DNA from: a virus
Reading direction: 5' to 3' (one strand)
IMG/VR virus record: IMGVR_UViG_3300017788_000120
Coordinates: 1-29,666 of that record
Length of the DNA: 29,666 bases
Shown here: positions 13,820 to 21,432 of the stretch, one piece after another
Layout of the letters: every line of letters begins with the position of its first letter
How positions within the stretch are numbered: the first letter of the stretch is position 1
The notes under the pieces: model-generated
Told to the model about the DNA's origin: nothing
Databases searched by the model: none
What the model saw: only the letters and a program-made list of their open reading frames with translations
Made by a program: the position numbers and the translations under genes

Positions 13820-15223
13820 TTAATCTCTATTTGTTTTAAGTGTGCCTAACAATGCTTTTAATTTAGCATTTTGAGCATTACCTTCTACTGGTTTAATCTC
13901 GCCAGTTTCACTATCAACTATGGACTTAGTCTTAATTGAACTCATGATACTGCCTATCTGTGGCTTAACATTTCCAGATGTGCCCTGAGCATCTTCGCCT
14001 GGATCACTAATTCTCAATGTATTAATATCATATTCTAGGTCAATCTTGGTACCGACACCACTACTACTACGAGTCTTCATCAACTGAATTTGATATCTGC
14101 CACGTTCACGCATAGCACGACTAGTAAAAATACCGAATACGTTGTCTGCGGTATTGATCTTACTGATACCACCACTGATATGACTATGATCAAATTCGAT
14201 TTCTTCTACTGCCGAACGATTAAGCTGACTGGCAGTTATGAGTAAAATGTTAAATTCTTTGGCCAAATTTCTTAGTTCTTCACTAACATACTTGTCTTTG
14301 ACGAATAGGTCACTTGGACTAACTTTAGCACTTACGGGCATGATCAGATCAAGATAGTCTACCATAATGAAGTCGGCACGTTTGCCAGTTTGAACCTCAA
14401 GTTCTTTAAGATACGCACGGATTTGATTAACATTACTCTGGGCGGGCATATACTTGATTCGTAGATTGCCACTCTTTTTGCCAAAGATTTTTACTTTTAC
14501 TTCTAGATCATCTAGATCTTTGAAAATCTCTTTTGTAGCAATACCAGCAATCATGCTATCCATACGCATAGCACACAGTTCTTCACTTAGTTCTAGAGTA
14601 AGATATATACCGCTTAGGCCTTGTTGTATCCAGTTAATTGCGATGTTCTGCATGAACAAACTTTTTCCACTACCACTACCGCCCGCAAAAATATTCAGTT
14701 CACCGCGATTCATACCACCGAACAATCGCTTGTCTAGTGTAGGCCAACCCGTACTTACTTGCCCATTGTTTGATTTGATCTTCATCAATCTAGCACGTGG
14801 GTCAGAAAAATAATCCGTACCCATGTCTTTGGTTAGACTGATTTGAACGGCATCTTTGATTAACTTTTCAACAGGATCAAATTCACCACGTTCAATCATA
14901 TCCGCTGCTGCTAGAATTGCTCGCTCTAGTTCATGCTTTTTGGTAAAAGCCTCAAATTCCTCCATGAACCAATCATAATGATTTTGTGTAAGTTCGGGCA
15001 CTGGTTGTAAACCTACACCCGTTACAGCACGAATTTGAGTGTGACTGGGTAGAGATCCAAACTTAGTTGAATGTTCTTTGATGAACTTGGCGGCTGATTT
15101 TACGCTCTTATGAAAGTTTTCTGGGTTGTAGATGTTTTGAACACGAACATATATTTCTGGGTTTTCTAAAACCATTTCCAGAAATAATTTTTGAAGTTCG
15201 GCACTATACTCTTTGTTACTCAT
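13820..15223 (-). CDS. 41: Replicative DNA helicase, T4 gp41/DnaB type
   Basis: 467-residue hexameric 5'-3' helicase that unwinds DNA at the phage fork with the primase encoded just upstream. Seen: an N-terminal helical domain, GWPTLDKRLFGGMNRGEL leading into Walker A GGSGSGKS (181-188), an LTLELS strand with the catalytic Glu, Walker B ADFIMVDYLDLI, the sensor strand LLITASQLNRSAVEE, an HISGG turn, then RYQIQLMKTRSSSGVG with arginine-finger-type residues. The length is close to T4 gp41 (475). The Walker A region, a known split-intein site in gp41 genes of other phages, is uninterrupted. Its start overlaps the primase gene by eight bases, the normal gp61-gp41 coupling in this order. A gap with a late promoter follows it. 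Confidence 0.95.
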   Translation of the reverse strand: MSNKEYSAELQKLFLEMVLENPEIYVRVQNIYNPENFHKSVKSAAKFIKEHSTKFGSLPSHTQIRAVTGVGLQPVPELTQNHYDWFMEEFEAFTKKHELERAILAAADMIERGEFDPVEKLIKDAVQISLTKDMGTDYFSDPRARLMKIKSNNGQVSTGWPTLDKRLFGGMNRGELNIFAGGSGSGKSLFMQNIAINWIQQGLSGIYLTLELSEELCAMRMDSMIAGIATKEIFKDLDDLEVKVKIFGKKSGNLRIKYMPAQSNVNQIRAYLKELEVQTGKRADFIMVDYLDLIMPVSAKVSPSDLFVKDKYVSEELRNLAKEFNILLITASQLNRSAVEEIEFDHSHISGGISKINTADNVFGIFTSRAMRERGRYQIQLMKTRSSSGVGTKIDLEYDINTLRISDPGEDAQGTSGNVKPQIGSIMSSIKTKSIVDSETGEIKPVEGNAQNAKLKALLGTLKTNRD

Positions 15224-16250
15224 TCTTTATTTTTTTCGTTATGATTTGGATCTTTACCGGATTAGATTCCACACTGTCTAGGATCGTTTTTAGGGTGAAC
15301 AATTTTCCATATTTCATCACTGCGTCGTTAGCATCTTTACATTCACTACGCCATGGTGGGAAACTTACACTCCAACCATACTCTATAGCACGAAGGATCA
15401 TTACTTCACCTGGCCATACTTCACGGCCCTGTTTATTGATATGTTTATCAAAATCCGGCACTACGATAACATTTTTCCCTAACGACTCTATTATATCTGC
15501 CTGCTGCTCACTTATATCATTGGTTTGTGTACTGACTCCATCTAGGCTCATGGCATCAAATGGTCCCTCAAACACTAGCACAACGGTATTTTCGGATAGT
15601 TGATTGTTTGTGTTGAAAACAAAATGTCCAGGATGATCGCTATGATATTTTGGTTTGATAGCGGACTCAATAGATCGTCCAGTGTAGCCTACGATTTTAC
15701 CTTCCCAATAGAATGGAACTAAGATTCTATAGTTTAATTTATAGTCTGGCGTAGGTGACCAGAAAAAATTATATCGGTTCAGGTCTATCGCACGATGGTG
15801 AACATATTCCACCGCACGCAGCAATTGTGGTGAACTTTCGTTAGATTCAAGTAATTCTATGATGTTTTTTGCGTCTGGTGGCAGAGATCTAGCATCAAAA
15901 GAAAATTCTTCTTGTGATGTTGTTTCTGGTGTGACGACATTTTTTAGACGAATGCTTTCAACAACTAAACGCTGTATATCGTTTTCATTAGCGCCTAGCC
16001 ATTTTAGTAATTTTCGATATTTGAAACTTAGTTGTCTGCCTGGTGTATAGCTTGTCTTGAATCCACAGTTGAAACAGTGCCAGGATACTTTGCCATCGCC
16101 ACTGGCAAGTATTCCACCTCTACCACGGGTATCTGGATTGTGTCCATTGTGTTGACAACAAACGGCATTTATGCTTATCCATCCACCTTGGGTGCGTTTT
16201 TGTTTGCCTGGAATTAAAGATAGTGTGAAATCGCTGACGACGGTATACAT
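15216..16250 (-). CDS. 61: DNA primase, T4 gp61 type
   Basis: 344 residues. A CHC2-type zinc-binding N-terminus is visible (CCQHNGHN at 31-38 with Cys and His, and WHCFNCG with C59 and C62), as is a TOPRIM-like catalytic core (VVLVFEGPFDAMSLDG with the acidic E-G-x-x-D, and VIVVPDFDKH with D-x-D). It makes RNA primers for lagging-strand synthesis and forms the primosome with gp41. The length matches T4 gp61 (342). The ATG at 16250 has no clear ribosome site, and a strong AT-rich hairpin lies five bases upstream, which may limit translation from read-through transcripts of the tail-fibre genes. Confidence 0.93.
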   Translation of the reverse strand: MYTVVSDFTLSLIPGKQKRTQGGWISINAVCCQHNGHNPDTRGRGGILASGDGKVSWHCFNCGFKTSYTPGRQLSFKYRKLLKWLGANENDIQRLVVESIRLKNVVTPETTSQEEFSFDARSLPPDAKNIIELLESNESSPQLLRAVEYVHHRAIDLNRYNFFWSPTPDYKLNYRILVPFYWEGKIVGYTGRSIESAIKPKYHSDHPGHFVFNTNNQLSENTVVLVFEGPFDAMSLDGVSTQTNDISEQQADIIESLGKNVIVVPDFDKHINKQGREVWPGEVMILRAIEYGWSVSFPPWRSECKDANDAVMKYGKLFTLKTILDSVESNPVKIQIITKKIKNE

Positions 16251-16254
16251 GTAG

Positions 16255-16289
16255 ATATTTTACTTGATAGGTGACCCTAAGTAAAATAT
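16255..16289. repeat. 11-bp perfect inverted repeat between the tail-fibre genes and primase
   Basis: ATATTTTACTT (16255-16265) and AAGTAAAATAT (16279-16289) are perfect complements across 13 bases. On the minus strand the hairpin follows the last tail gene and stops five bases before the primase ATG. There is no good U-run after it. Its arms also hold a weak sigma70-like pair (TTTACT, 17 bases, TAAAAT), but the start would fall at the ATG. Boundary element or translation block; function not established. Confidence 0.5.
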
Positions 16290-16296
16290 TTTGATT

Positions 16297-16829
16297 TCAG
16301 GTAAGTTCTTCCCAGTTGATTGCGGCGTAAACGTTTATATTATTACCATTTGTCGTTAGTGCGATTGTAATTTCACTTGAAGTTCCAGTGAATGTATTGC
16401 GTTCTAATTGATACTTGAATGGTTGAGCAATGTCTCCAGCACCTGCAAATTGATTACTACCTATGATTTGACGCCATTCTGCTATATAACCACCGCTGAT
16501 ACTTGTGCCGGTTAAATTGTATTCAACTGAACTGTTCACTCCAGCATCCGACCAAGTACCACCTGCGGTAGTACCACCAACTATCAACATAAATCTGAAA
16601 TTATTATTTCCAGTTAATCCTACACTGTAATTCTTTGGTAGTACAATTGCGCCTAGTCTGGTTGATTTCAGTCTTACGCTTAATATAGGATAAATGGTGT
16701 TTGGACTAGCCAGTCTCCTGATGTATATCCATTCGCATCTAATTCCAACACTAGTGTTGCTGAACTTGGTGGACTTGGCGGACTTGAATTTGACACTGAA
16801 TTCATTAGTGTCATCATTATACCTGTCAT
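16297..16829 (-). pseudogene. Frameshifted tail-fibre-cassette protein
   Basis: The upstream frame starts with an ATG in a TAATG overlap with the previous stop (16827-16831). It reads 49 residues, ending in ATLVLELDANGYTSGDWLVQTPFILY, then TAA at 16680-16682. A second frame continues with no start codon of its own for many residues (LSVRLKSTRLGAIVLPKNYSVGLTGNNNFRF). It then reads MLIVGGTTAGGTWSDAGVNSSVEYNL and ends at 16297. The continuous product would be about 178 residues: a beta-rich appendage protein like those in other phage fibre cassettes. Both halves look protein-like, so a single-base indel near 16680-16700 is the simplest explanation. Alternatives are programmed frameshifting, for which I see no slippery site, a sequencing error, or use of the internal ATG at 16590 giving a 97-residue protein. 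Confidence 0.55.
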
Positions 16830-17875
16830 TAGTTTACTCCTGTACCATTGATGAACCAAGTGTCAGTAGCAACTTTCATCAGTGTAGCCATACCGTAATT
16901 GCCTAGAGTTCTAGATCCTGAAGTACTATTGCCAGCAAGATACAAGGTAACACCACTATCTGGACTAATAGTTAGATTAGCAGTTCCTTCCTGTACTATG
17001 CTAACTGCTGATCCGATAGCAAAACTTACGGTACTATTATTGGGAATAGTAATCACATTAGCCGAATTAGAACTGTAATAGTGTTTACCAGCATCAGTTA
17101 TCGCCAATGTAGCATTACTGGTAAATACAACTTGTGGGATATCTCTATAACCAATACTGTATCCATTAACATTAGCACTGATATTTCCAGAAGTAGTTAA
17201 TGTTCCATTTGTGCTGAATAGCCATTGTTTATTAACGCCAGAGTAATTAGTGGATAGTCTTAGATCTCCGTTGGAAAATATATCACTAACTCCAGTATCA
17301 CTTAAAGAAATTCCGGTATGTCCAGTGGCAAAATTAGCATATATCAATACGCCTTGTGTACCGCCAAATTGAATCTCACCGCCACCAAGAGTTGATTTTA
17401 TATAGCCAGGCAATGTTAAATAACTGTCTGTTCCTAATGTTACCGTATATGGAACATCGGTTGAACTATCTAATACTGTCCACTTAATATTACTAAAGTT
17501 GTTTACTAATTCAACGTTTGCTCCATCAGATTCTGCGGGTAATGTTAATGAAGTTCCTGAGCCAACAGATTGTATGGTATAACGATTTATAGCGATATTA
17601 GGAGTTATTAAATTAGAGGTTAAAACTACATTAGCATTCGTGGGAGATAGCGTAATGTTTGTATTCGCACTAGTGCCAGTAATCGTTTGATTAGTAACAA
17701 TTAAGTTTCCTATGTTACTTACATTTGTGTTTAGTATTGAGTAACCACCAGCAGTAGTGCCGTCATGTACATTCAGCGTATAATTATCAGTATTGACTGT
17801 AATTTCACCCTGTGCGCCTACATATGAGGCACTTACATTAGCATTACCTCGTTTAAATTGTACTGTTTTGCTCAT
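16829..17875 (-). CDS. Tail-fibre/receptor-recognition protein
   Basis: 348 residues, Asn/Thr/Ser/Gly-rich and strand-rich throughout. The N-terminus VQFKRGNANVSASYVGAQGEITVNTDNYTLNVHDGTTAGG is the fibre-attachment module also seen, in a different version, in the protein at 5004-5528. The C-terminus TIPNNSTVSFAIGSAVSIVQEG to YGMATLMKVATDTWFINGTG is a module shared by many phage fibres, where it probably trimerises or binds the receptor. The middle is repetitive beta structure. A likely appendage that meets the host surface. AAGTGG precedes the ATG, and the gene is coupled by TAATG to the frameshifted gene that follows. Confidence 0.85.
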   Translation of the reverse strand: MSKTVQFKRGNANVSASYVGAQGEITVNTDNYTLNVHDGTTAGGYSILNTNVSNIGNLIVTNQTITGTSANTNITLSPTNANVVLTSNLITPNIAINRYTIQSVGSGTSLTLPAESDGANVELVNNFSNIKWTVLDSSTDVPYTVTLGTDSYLTLPGYIKSTLGGGEIQFGGTQGVLIYANFATGHTGISLSDTGVSDIFSNGDLRLSTNYSGVNKQWLFSTNGTLTTSGNISANVNGYSIGYRDIPQVVFTSNATLAITDAGKHYYSSNSANVITIPNNSTVSFAIGSAVSIVQEGTANLTISPDSGVTLYLAGNSTSGSRTLGNYGMATLMKVATDTWFINGTGVN

Positions 17876-17903
17876 AGTTTGTCCACTTTATCTTACTTAT
17901 CAC

Positions 17904-18647
17904 TTATAATCTATTCATAGATAGTAGCATATTGTCTATGAACGGTATGTTTTGAAATCTGTTCACAAAGATGTTAACGTCTAGCACTGAAATTAAGGCG
18001 CCAGTATTAGCGGAATTCAAGGCTCCAGTTTTCCACATAACTGCTACATACTCTGAGTTTAAGAATGGTCCCGTAATCGGTGTTCCGTTACCTATTGATG
18101 TAAATGTTCCAGGTCTAGCAAATGTTACTCTATTGCTACTATTTGCTAATAAAAATGTTGGATCAACGGTGACTTCAATACTTGAACTGCTATAATCAGT
18201 TGAGCCACGAACCACACTACCACCGCCTATATTTGTTATAAAATCATCAATAGAACTATCACGGGCGCCAAAATTGCTATTTTCACCCAGAATAAACATC
18301 GAACCACCATACTGTAAGTATTGATACAATCTGATAGTTGGATTGTTAGGACTTGTTGAGTATGGACTAGCGTAACCAATGTCCCATAAATGGGTGTAGT
18401 CAAAAAGATTGTATGTTAATAAATCTTCGTAACTAGTAACAAGTATGCTATCGTATCCTAGAGCCGCTTCACGGGCTGCTATTACTGGATATATATCAGT
18501 TTCTGGATCAATTGCGCCAGACGCATAGTAGTTTGTATCACCACCTGGGCCATTGGTCAATGGATCATAGAATACTATGGCAGTTCGCTTATAACCGCGA
18601 TCAGGTTGTAAGAATCCAAAACCTAATCTGTTAATTCCATGAAACAT
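17904..18647 (-). CDS. Tail-fibre-cassette protein of unknown function, 247 residues
   Basis: ATG at 18647 overlaps the stop of the collagen-like gene (TGATG), which decides the start; a TTG three bases upstream is not needed. The protein alternates hydrophobic strands with helices in a Rossmann-like pattern (RTAIVFYDPL, AALGYDSILVTSYEDLLTY, YDYTHLWDIGY). It includes YLQYGGSMFILGENSNFG followed by IDDFITNIGGG, which resembles the strand-loop-helix parts of glutamine-amidotransferase-like (ThuA/GATase) folds. No catalytic Cys is at the nucleophile position. Position in the fibre cassette suggests a virion adhesin or fibre-binding protein. The resemblance is weak. Confidence 0.7.
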   Translation of the reverse strand: MFHGINRLGFGFLQPDRGYKRTAIVFYDPLTNGPGGDTNYYASGAIDPETDIYPVIAAREAALGYDSILVTSYEDLLTYNLFDYTHLWDIGYASPYSTSPNNPTIRLYQYLQYGGSMFILGENSNFGARDSSIDDFITNIGGGSVVRGSTDYSSSSIEVTVDPTFLLANSSNRVTFARPGTFTSIGNGTPITGPFLNSEYVAVMWKTGALNSANTGALISVLDVNIFVNRFQNIPFIDNMLLSMNRL

Positions 18648-19666
18648 CAAGCATATCCCGTAGTTAGTGCTACATAGTAGCGTGAACCATCATAGAACAT
18701 ATTCAGCATATCAATACTACTAGCATTGAAACTCAACACTTTGTAATTACTTGCGAATTTATAGTTAGAATTTGCTGACAATGTTCTACCACCCGTACCA
18801 TCTTGAGTAAATATTAACGTTAAACTTTGTCCAATGTCCATGTTTGTCGGAGTTTCTAGACTGATGTTTCCAGTTAGTGTCGCCGTTTGTACAACTGCTA
18901 ATGCTCTGTTAGGCGTAAAAGTGCCGTTGATTGAACCATGATCATATATTGTAGATTGTGTGCCCTCAATCGTTAGCGTAACGGCATCACCAACATTTGT
19001 AGTAACAACGCCATTACCAGCAAAATTTAAACTTAATAAGTTAGTAGTGACAACAACACTATCACTCTCTAGTGTTATACTAGGACCTTGTGGTCCCTGT
19101 GGTCCAGATGGTCCCTGAGGTCCAGGAACTGTACTAGCATCACCTTGTGGTCCCTGAATACCCTGTGGTCCCTGTGGCCCTTGTGGTCCTTGAACTCCCT
19201 GTGGCCCTTGTGGTCCTTCTAAACCAATTACACCTTGTGGTCCTTGTGGTCCTTGTGGTCCTTGAAGACCAGTAGGACCTTGTGGACCTTCAACACCTAT
19301 TACACCCTGTGGTCCCTGTGGACCTTGAATGCCCTGTAATCCTTGTGGTCCCATGGGACCTTGAGGTCCCTGAGGTCCCTGAGGTCCTTGAGGTCCCTGA
19401 GGTCCTTCTATACCTATCGGACCAATTGGTCCAGGAGCTCCCTGTGGACCGGTAGGTCCCTGTGGCCCTTGTGATCCCTGCGAGCCCGTTGGCCCTTGTG
19501 GTCCCTGTGATCCTGTCGTACCCTGCGGGCCTTGCGTACCTCGCACACCAGCAGGCCCAGTTGGTCCCTGCGGTCCTTGAATGCCCTGTGGTCCCTGTGG
19601 TCCCTGTGGTCCCTGTGGACCTCTAGGTCCTTGTGGCCCTGCTGGTATGTCTAATAAACTGTCCAT
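18647..19666 (-). CDS. Collagen-like tail fibre protein
   Basis: About 339 residues. From residue ~8 to ~197 it is an almost unbroken run of Gly-X-Y triplets dominated by GPQ ([24 protein letters not shown]), which would form a collagen triple helix. The last ~140 residues are a beta-rich domain ([53 protein letters not shown]), a module widespread at the ends of phage fibres. The protein is therefore a trimeric rod with a C-terminal tip. Two adjacent ATGs exist; the second (19666) has better spacing from AAGGATT. The stop overlaps the next gene. The GPQ bias is strong and the DNA is correspondingly repetitive, so indels and repeat-length variation are expected here. Confidence 0.92.
   Translation of the reverse strand: MDSLLDIPAGPQGPRGPQGPQGPQGPQGIQGPQGPTGPAGVRGTQGPQGTTGSQGPQGPTGSQGSQGPQGPTGPQGAPGPIGPIGIEGPQGPQGPQGPQGPQGPMGPQGLQGIQGPQGPQGVIGVEGPQGPTGLQGPQGPQGPQGVIGLEGPQGPQGVQGPQGPQGPQGIQGPQGDASTVPGPQGPSGPQGPQGPSITLESDSVVVTTNLLSLNFAGNGVVTTNVGDAVTLTIEGTQSTIYDHGSINGTFTPNRALAVVQTATLTGNISLETPTNMDIGQSLTLIFTQDGTGGRTLSANSNYKFASNYKVLSFNASSIDMLNMFYDGSRYYVALTTGYA
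19075..19645. repeat. Repetitive DNA encoding the Gly-X-Y region
   Basis: Short in-frame direct repeats of the type TGGTCCCTG/TGGTCCTTG recur in nine-base units. It is a coding repeat with alternating synonymous codons, not a CRISPR array: there are no unique spacers. Confidence 0.85.
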
Positions 19667-19675
19667 CATTAATCC

Positions 19676-20212
19676 TTAAATGTTTCCAAAATCATATATA
19701 GCACTAATTGTAGGGTCAGTAATTTGTCCAAGATCAAGATTAACTGGAGGATCAATTGGATATGCTGAATTACTTAAAAATATCTGTCCTACCGCACCAT
19801 AATTATCGTCTACATATGTCACAACATTACCATACACTGAGTTAATCTTCACATTATATGTATAGTTTTCTCTATCTAATTGAACAAGATCGTTGCCAGA
19901 AATAATTGTGTATCCAAGACCAGCCGAACTATTGTATATCGTGATATTAGAACTCAAAACCGTATTTGCGTTCGCAAATACATAATCATCAACTATGTTA
20001 AAAGTTGCTGGTCTATTTCCTAAGTTTATAGGTTTTTGTTCGGAATTCAAAAATTGAAATTTAAGAACATTGTTAATATTCTTATACATTTGTATTGTTC
20101 TTGTATACACAACTCTGTTCCTTTGATCGGTGTTTATGTCTAATCCAGTAGCGGATACATCAAACTGTATCTCTATGGTATTATCATAATAATAACTAGT
20201 TATGGTTTGCAT
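19676..20212 (-). CDS. Probable baseplate/fibre-attachment protein, Ig-like
   Basis: 178 residues from the ATG at 20212; an upstream in-frame TTG at 20260 is less likely. Beta-rich, with [43 protein letters not shown] and [14 protein letters not shown]. The N-terminal half resembles the immunoglobulin-like domains of phage baseplate-upper/fibre-anchor proteins, in which [17 protein letters not shown] is typical. It is the first gene of the fibre cassette and has a late core just upstream, with a very short leader. A structural role is likely but the family is not certain. Confidence 0.72.
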   Translation of the reverse strand: MQTITSYYYDNTIEIQFDVSATGLDINTDQRNRVVYTRTIQMYKNINNVLKFQFLNSEQKPINLGNRPATFNIVDDYVFANANTVLSSNITIYNSSAGLGYTIISGNDLVQLDRENYTYNVKINSVYGNVVTYVDDNYGAVGQIFLSNSAYPIDPPVNLDLGQITDPTISAIYDFGNI

Positions 20213-20216
20213 ACTG

Positions 20217-20225
20217 GTATTTATT
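20217..20225 (-). promoter_or_regulatory. Late-promoter core AATAAATAC (minus strand)
   Basis: Minus-strand AATAAATAC lies four bases before the fibre-cassette ATG at 20212. It is the mirror of AATAAATAC at 20240-20248 on the plus strand, giving a perfect 9-bp inverted repeat. The start point would be close to the ATG, so the leader is very short. Confidence 0.5.
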
Positions 20226-20239
20226 ACAAACGTCCCATA

Positions 20240-20248
20240 AATAAATAC
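20240..20248 (+). promoter_or_regulatory. Late-promoter core AATAAATAC (plus strand)
   Basis: Plus-strand core 28 bases before the ATG of the only rightward gene. It is back to back with the minus-strand core, which makes this a divergent late promoter pair. A second core, CTAAATA, lies at 20264-20270. Confidence 0.55.
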
Positions 20249-20275
20249 TCTTCTATCCAAACACTAAATAAAACG

Positions 20276-20650
20276 ATGGAAGAAATATATAAAGAATTAT
20301 TAGATTCCTATCCATTTTTAAGTTATGTAACTTATGGCGGACAGGAATATATTGGAATAATCCAAAATCTAGATGATGTAATTACCAGTATTTATGACTA
20401 TGGAATGATTAAATTCCAAGATCAGAAAAAACTGTATCTAGAATTAGGCGAAATCTGGTGGTGGGAAAGCAACAGATTAGTGCCTATCAATATTTTTTTG
20501 AAAACTGATTGGGTTCAGTTTCGCGGGACGCTAAAAACTTTTAACAGTAAAGACGTAGTTATAAAGTATGGTCCCGTGCTTAGTTTAAAAGAAGCCGCGC
20601 AAAAACGCAGCAAAAAGAAATCAATTACCCTAGTTAGAAAGATTAGTTAA
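20276..20650 (+). CDS. Conserved phage protein of unknown function, only plus-strand gene
   Basis: 124 residues from the ATG at 20276; an upstream in-frame ATG at 20207 would run through the divergent promoter and is rejected. It is a compact, aromatic-rich protein: GGQEYIGIIQNLDDVITSIYDY, LELGEIWWWESNRLVPINIFL, then a Lys/Arg-rich tail (KEAAQKRSKKKSITLVRK). The WWWESN-to-KDVVIKYGP part reads as a small beta barrel. The basic tail suggests nucleic-acid or anionic-surface contact. I recall similar uncharacterised proteins in marine T4-like phages. It converges on the PolIII-alpha-like gene, overlapping its end by 21 bases. Confidence 0.8.
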   Translation: MEEIYKELLDSYPFLSYVTYGGQEYIGIIQNLDDVITSIYDYGMIKFQDQKKLYLELGEIWWWESNRLVPINIFLKTDWVQFRGTLKTFNSKDVVIKYGPVLSLKEAAQKRSKKKSITLVRKIS

Positions 20651-21220
20651 CAAATTAATATGAACCGCAGTAAGATGTGCGTATGCTACTGCGTGTGATT
20701 TCTTATAATAGTATGTACCATCTACTGGTTTATCCCAGATAGTTTTAGCAACATCAGTCCATGATTTCCCAATCAGATGACGTTTTGATGGTCGAATAAT
20801 ACTTAAAAACATTGCCAGAGTAATTATGGAATTAACCTTTTCTTGCATTTTAATTAATGTATCGTAATGGTTACCTATATGAATTACACGTTCACAAAAC
20901 TCACGATCATATATTTTATTCCAATCTGGTGTTTGTGCTAACAGTTGATCTAGATGCTTCTGTGATTTTATTAGGCTATACACATGAACATTTAGAAAAT
21001 CTAACTTAACATAGCCACGTTCTTCGGCTGCTTCATAATCTATACTAGCATAGCCAGACAGTGGATTTTTAGGTATATCAGTAAAGTAAACACCAGTATT
21101 GTGTTTAGACCAGTTACCATCACGATTGATTGCGGCAGGAATATGCTTAAGTAATTTCAACGCATCATCTCGTGATGCAAAATCTATATCAATATCACTG
21201 GTAAACTTTGTGGTAGTCAT
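20630..21220 (-). CDS. Miniature C-family (PolIII-alpha-like) polymerase-related protein
   Basis: 196 residues carrying, in order, motifs of the bacterial DNA polymerase III alpha palm. SDIDIDFASR (8-17, with D11 and D13) matches the PDxDxDF catalytic pair. VKLDFLNVHVYSLI (71-84, with D74) matches the KxDFLGL strand with the third aspartate. SIITLAMFLSIIRP (131-144) matches the DIxAxxALxRPG segment. YYKKSHAVAYA (171-181) matches the fingers motif FNKSHAxAYA. The real enzyme is about 1100 residues, with far more between these motifs. There is no PHP, OB or beta-binding domain. It may be a reduced polymerase, a remnant palm used as binding protein, or a nucleotidyltransferase. The match is by eye, but four ordered motifs are hard to get by chance. 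Confidence 0.72.
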   Translation of the reverse strand: MTTTKFTSDIDIDFASRDDALKLLKHIPAAINRDGNWSKHNTGVYFTDIPKNPLSGYASIDYEAAEERGYVKLDFLNVHVYSLIKSQKHLDQLLAQTPDWNKIYDREFCERVIHIGNHYDTLIKMQEKVNSIITLAMFLSIIRPSKRHLIGKSWTDVAKTIWDKPVDGTYYYKKSHAVAYAHLTAVHINLLTNLSN

Positions 21221-21432
21221 ATAGATAGTTTAAACCAACAGGCCACCGCGGGATCTACAAAATTAAAGATAACATGTCTGGGTTCTACCGGTGCTGGATC
21301 AAATGAAAAACTACGAATATGATTTTTATACTCCCATGTATAGTCATCCCTATCGTAGCCTGCGCTCTTCAATTTATCCAGCAATGCGTAAGCATCTGTA
21401 ATTCCATCTACATCAATTCTAACTGAAGTCAT
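21217..21432 (-). CDS. Small phage protein of unknown function
   Basis: 71 residues, MTSVRIDVDGITDAYALLDKLKSAGYDRDDYTWEYKNH then a beta-rich C-terminus with FNFVDPAVACWFKL. The start is set by an ATGA overlap with the zinc-finger gene stop (21429-21432), and the end overlaps the PolIII-alpha-like gene start by four bases. The beta-alpha-beta arrangement is ferredoxin-like. It is coupled to both neighbours, so it may be a partner of the polymerase-like protein. Confidence 0.7.
   Translation of the reverse strand: MTSVRIDVDGITDAYALLDKLKSAGYDRDDYTWEYKNHIRSFSFDPAPVEPRHVIFNFVDPAVACWFKLSI

Noticed and set aside
13820-15223. Intein in the gp41 helicase gene
   Set aside because: Walker A region and remaining motifs are uninterrupted and length is normal for gp41.
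16660-16710. Programmed frameshift site in the fibre-cassette gene
   Set aside because: No X-XXY-YYZ type slippery heptamer or nearby stable stem was found around the TAA.
19075-19645. CRISPR-like array
   Set aside because: Repeats are nine-base coding units in frame with Gly-X-Y; no equal-length unique spacers.
20207-20275. Upstream extension of the plus-strand gene
   Set aside because: It would cross the divergent late promoter pair and the start of the minus-strand gene; the ATG at 20276 begins the conserved-looking MEEIYKELL sequence.
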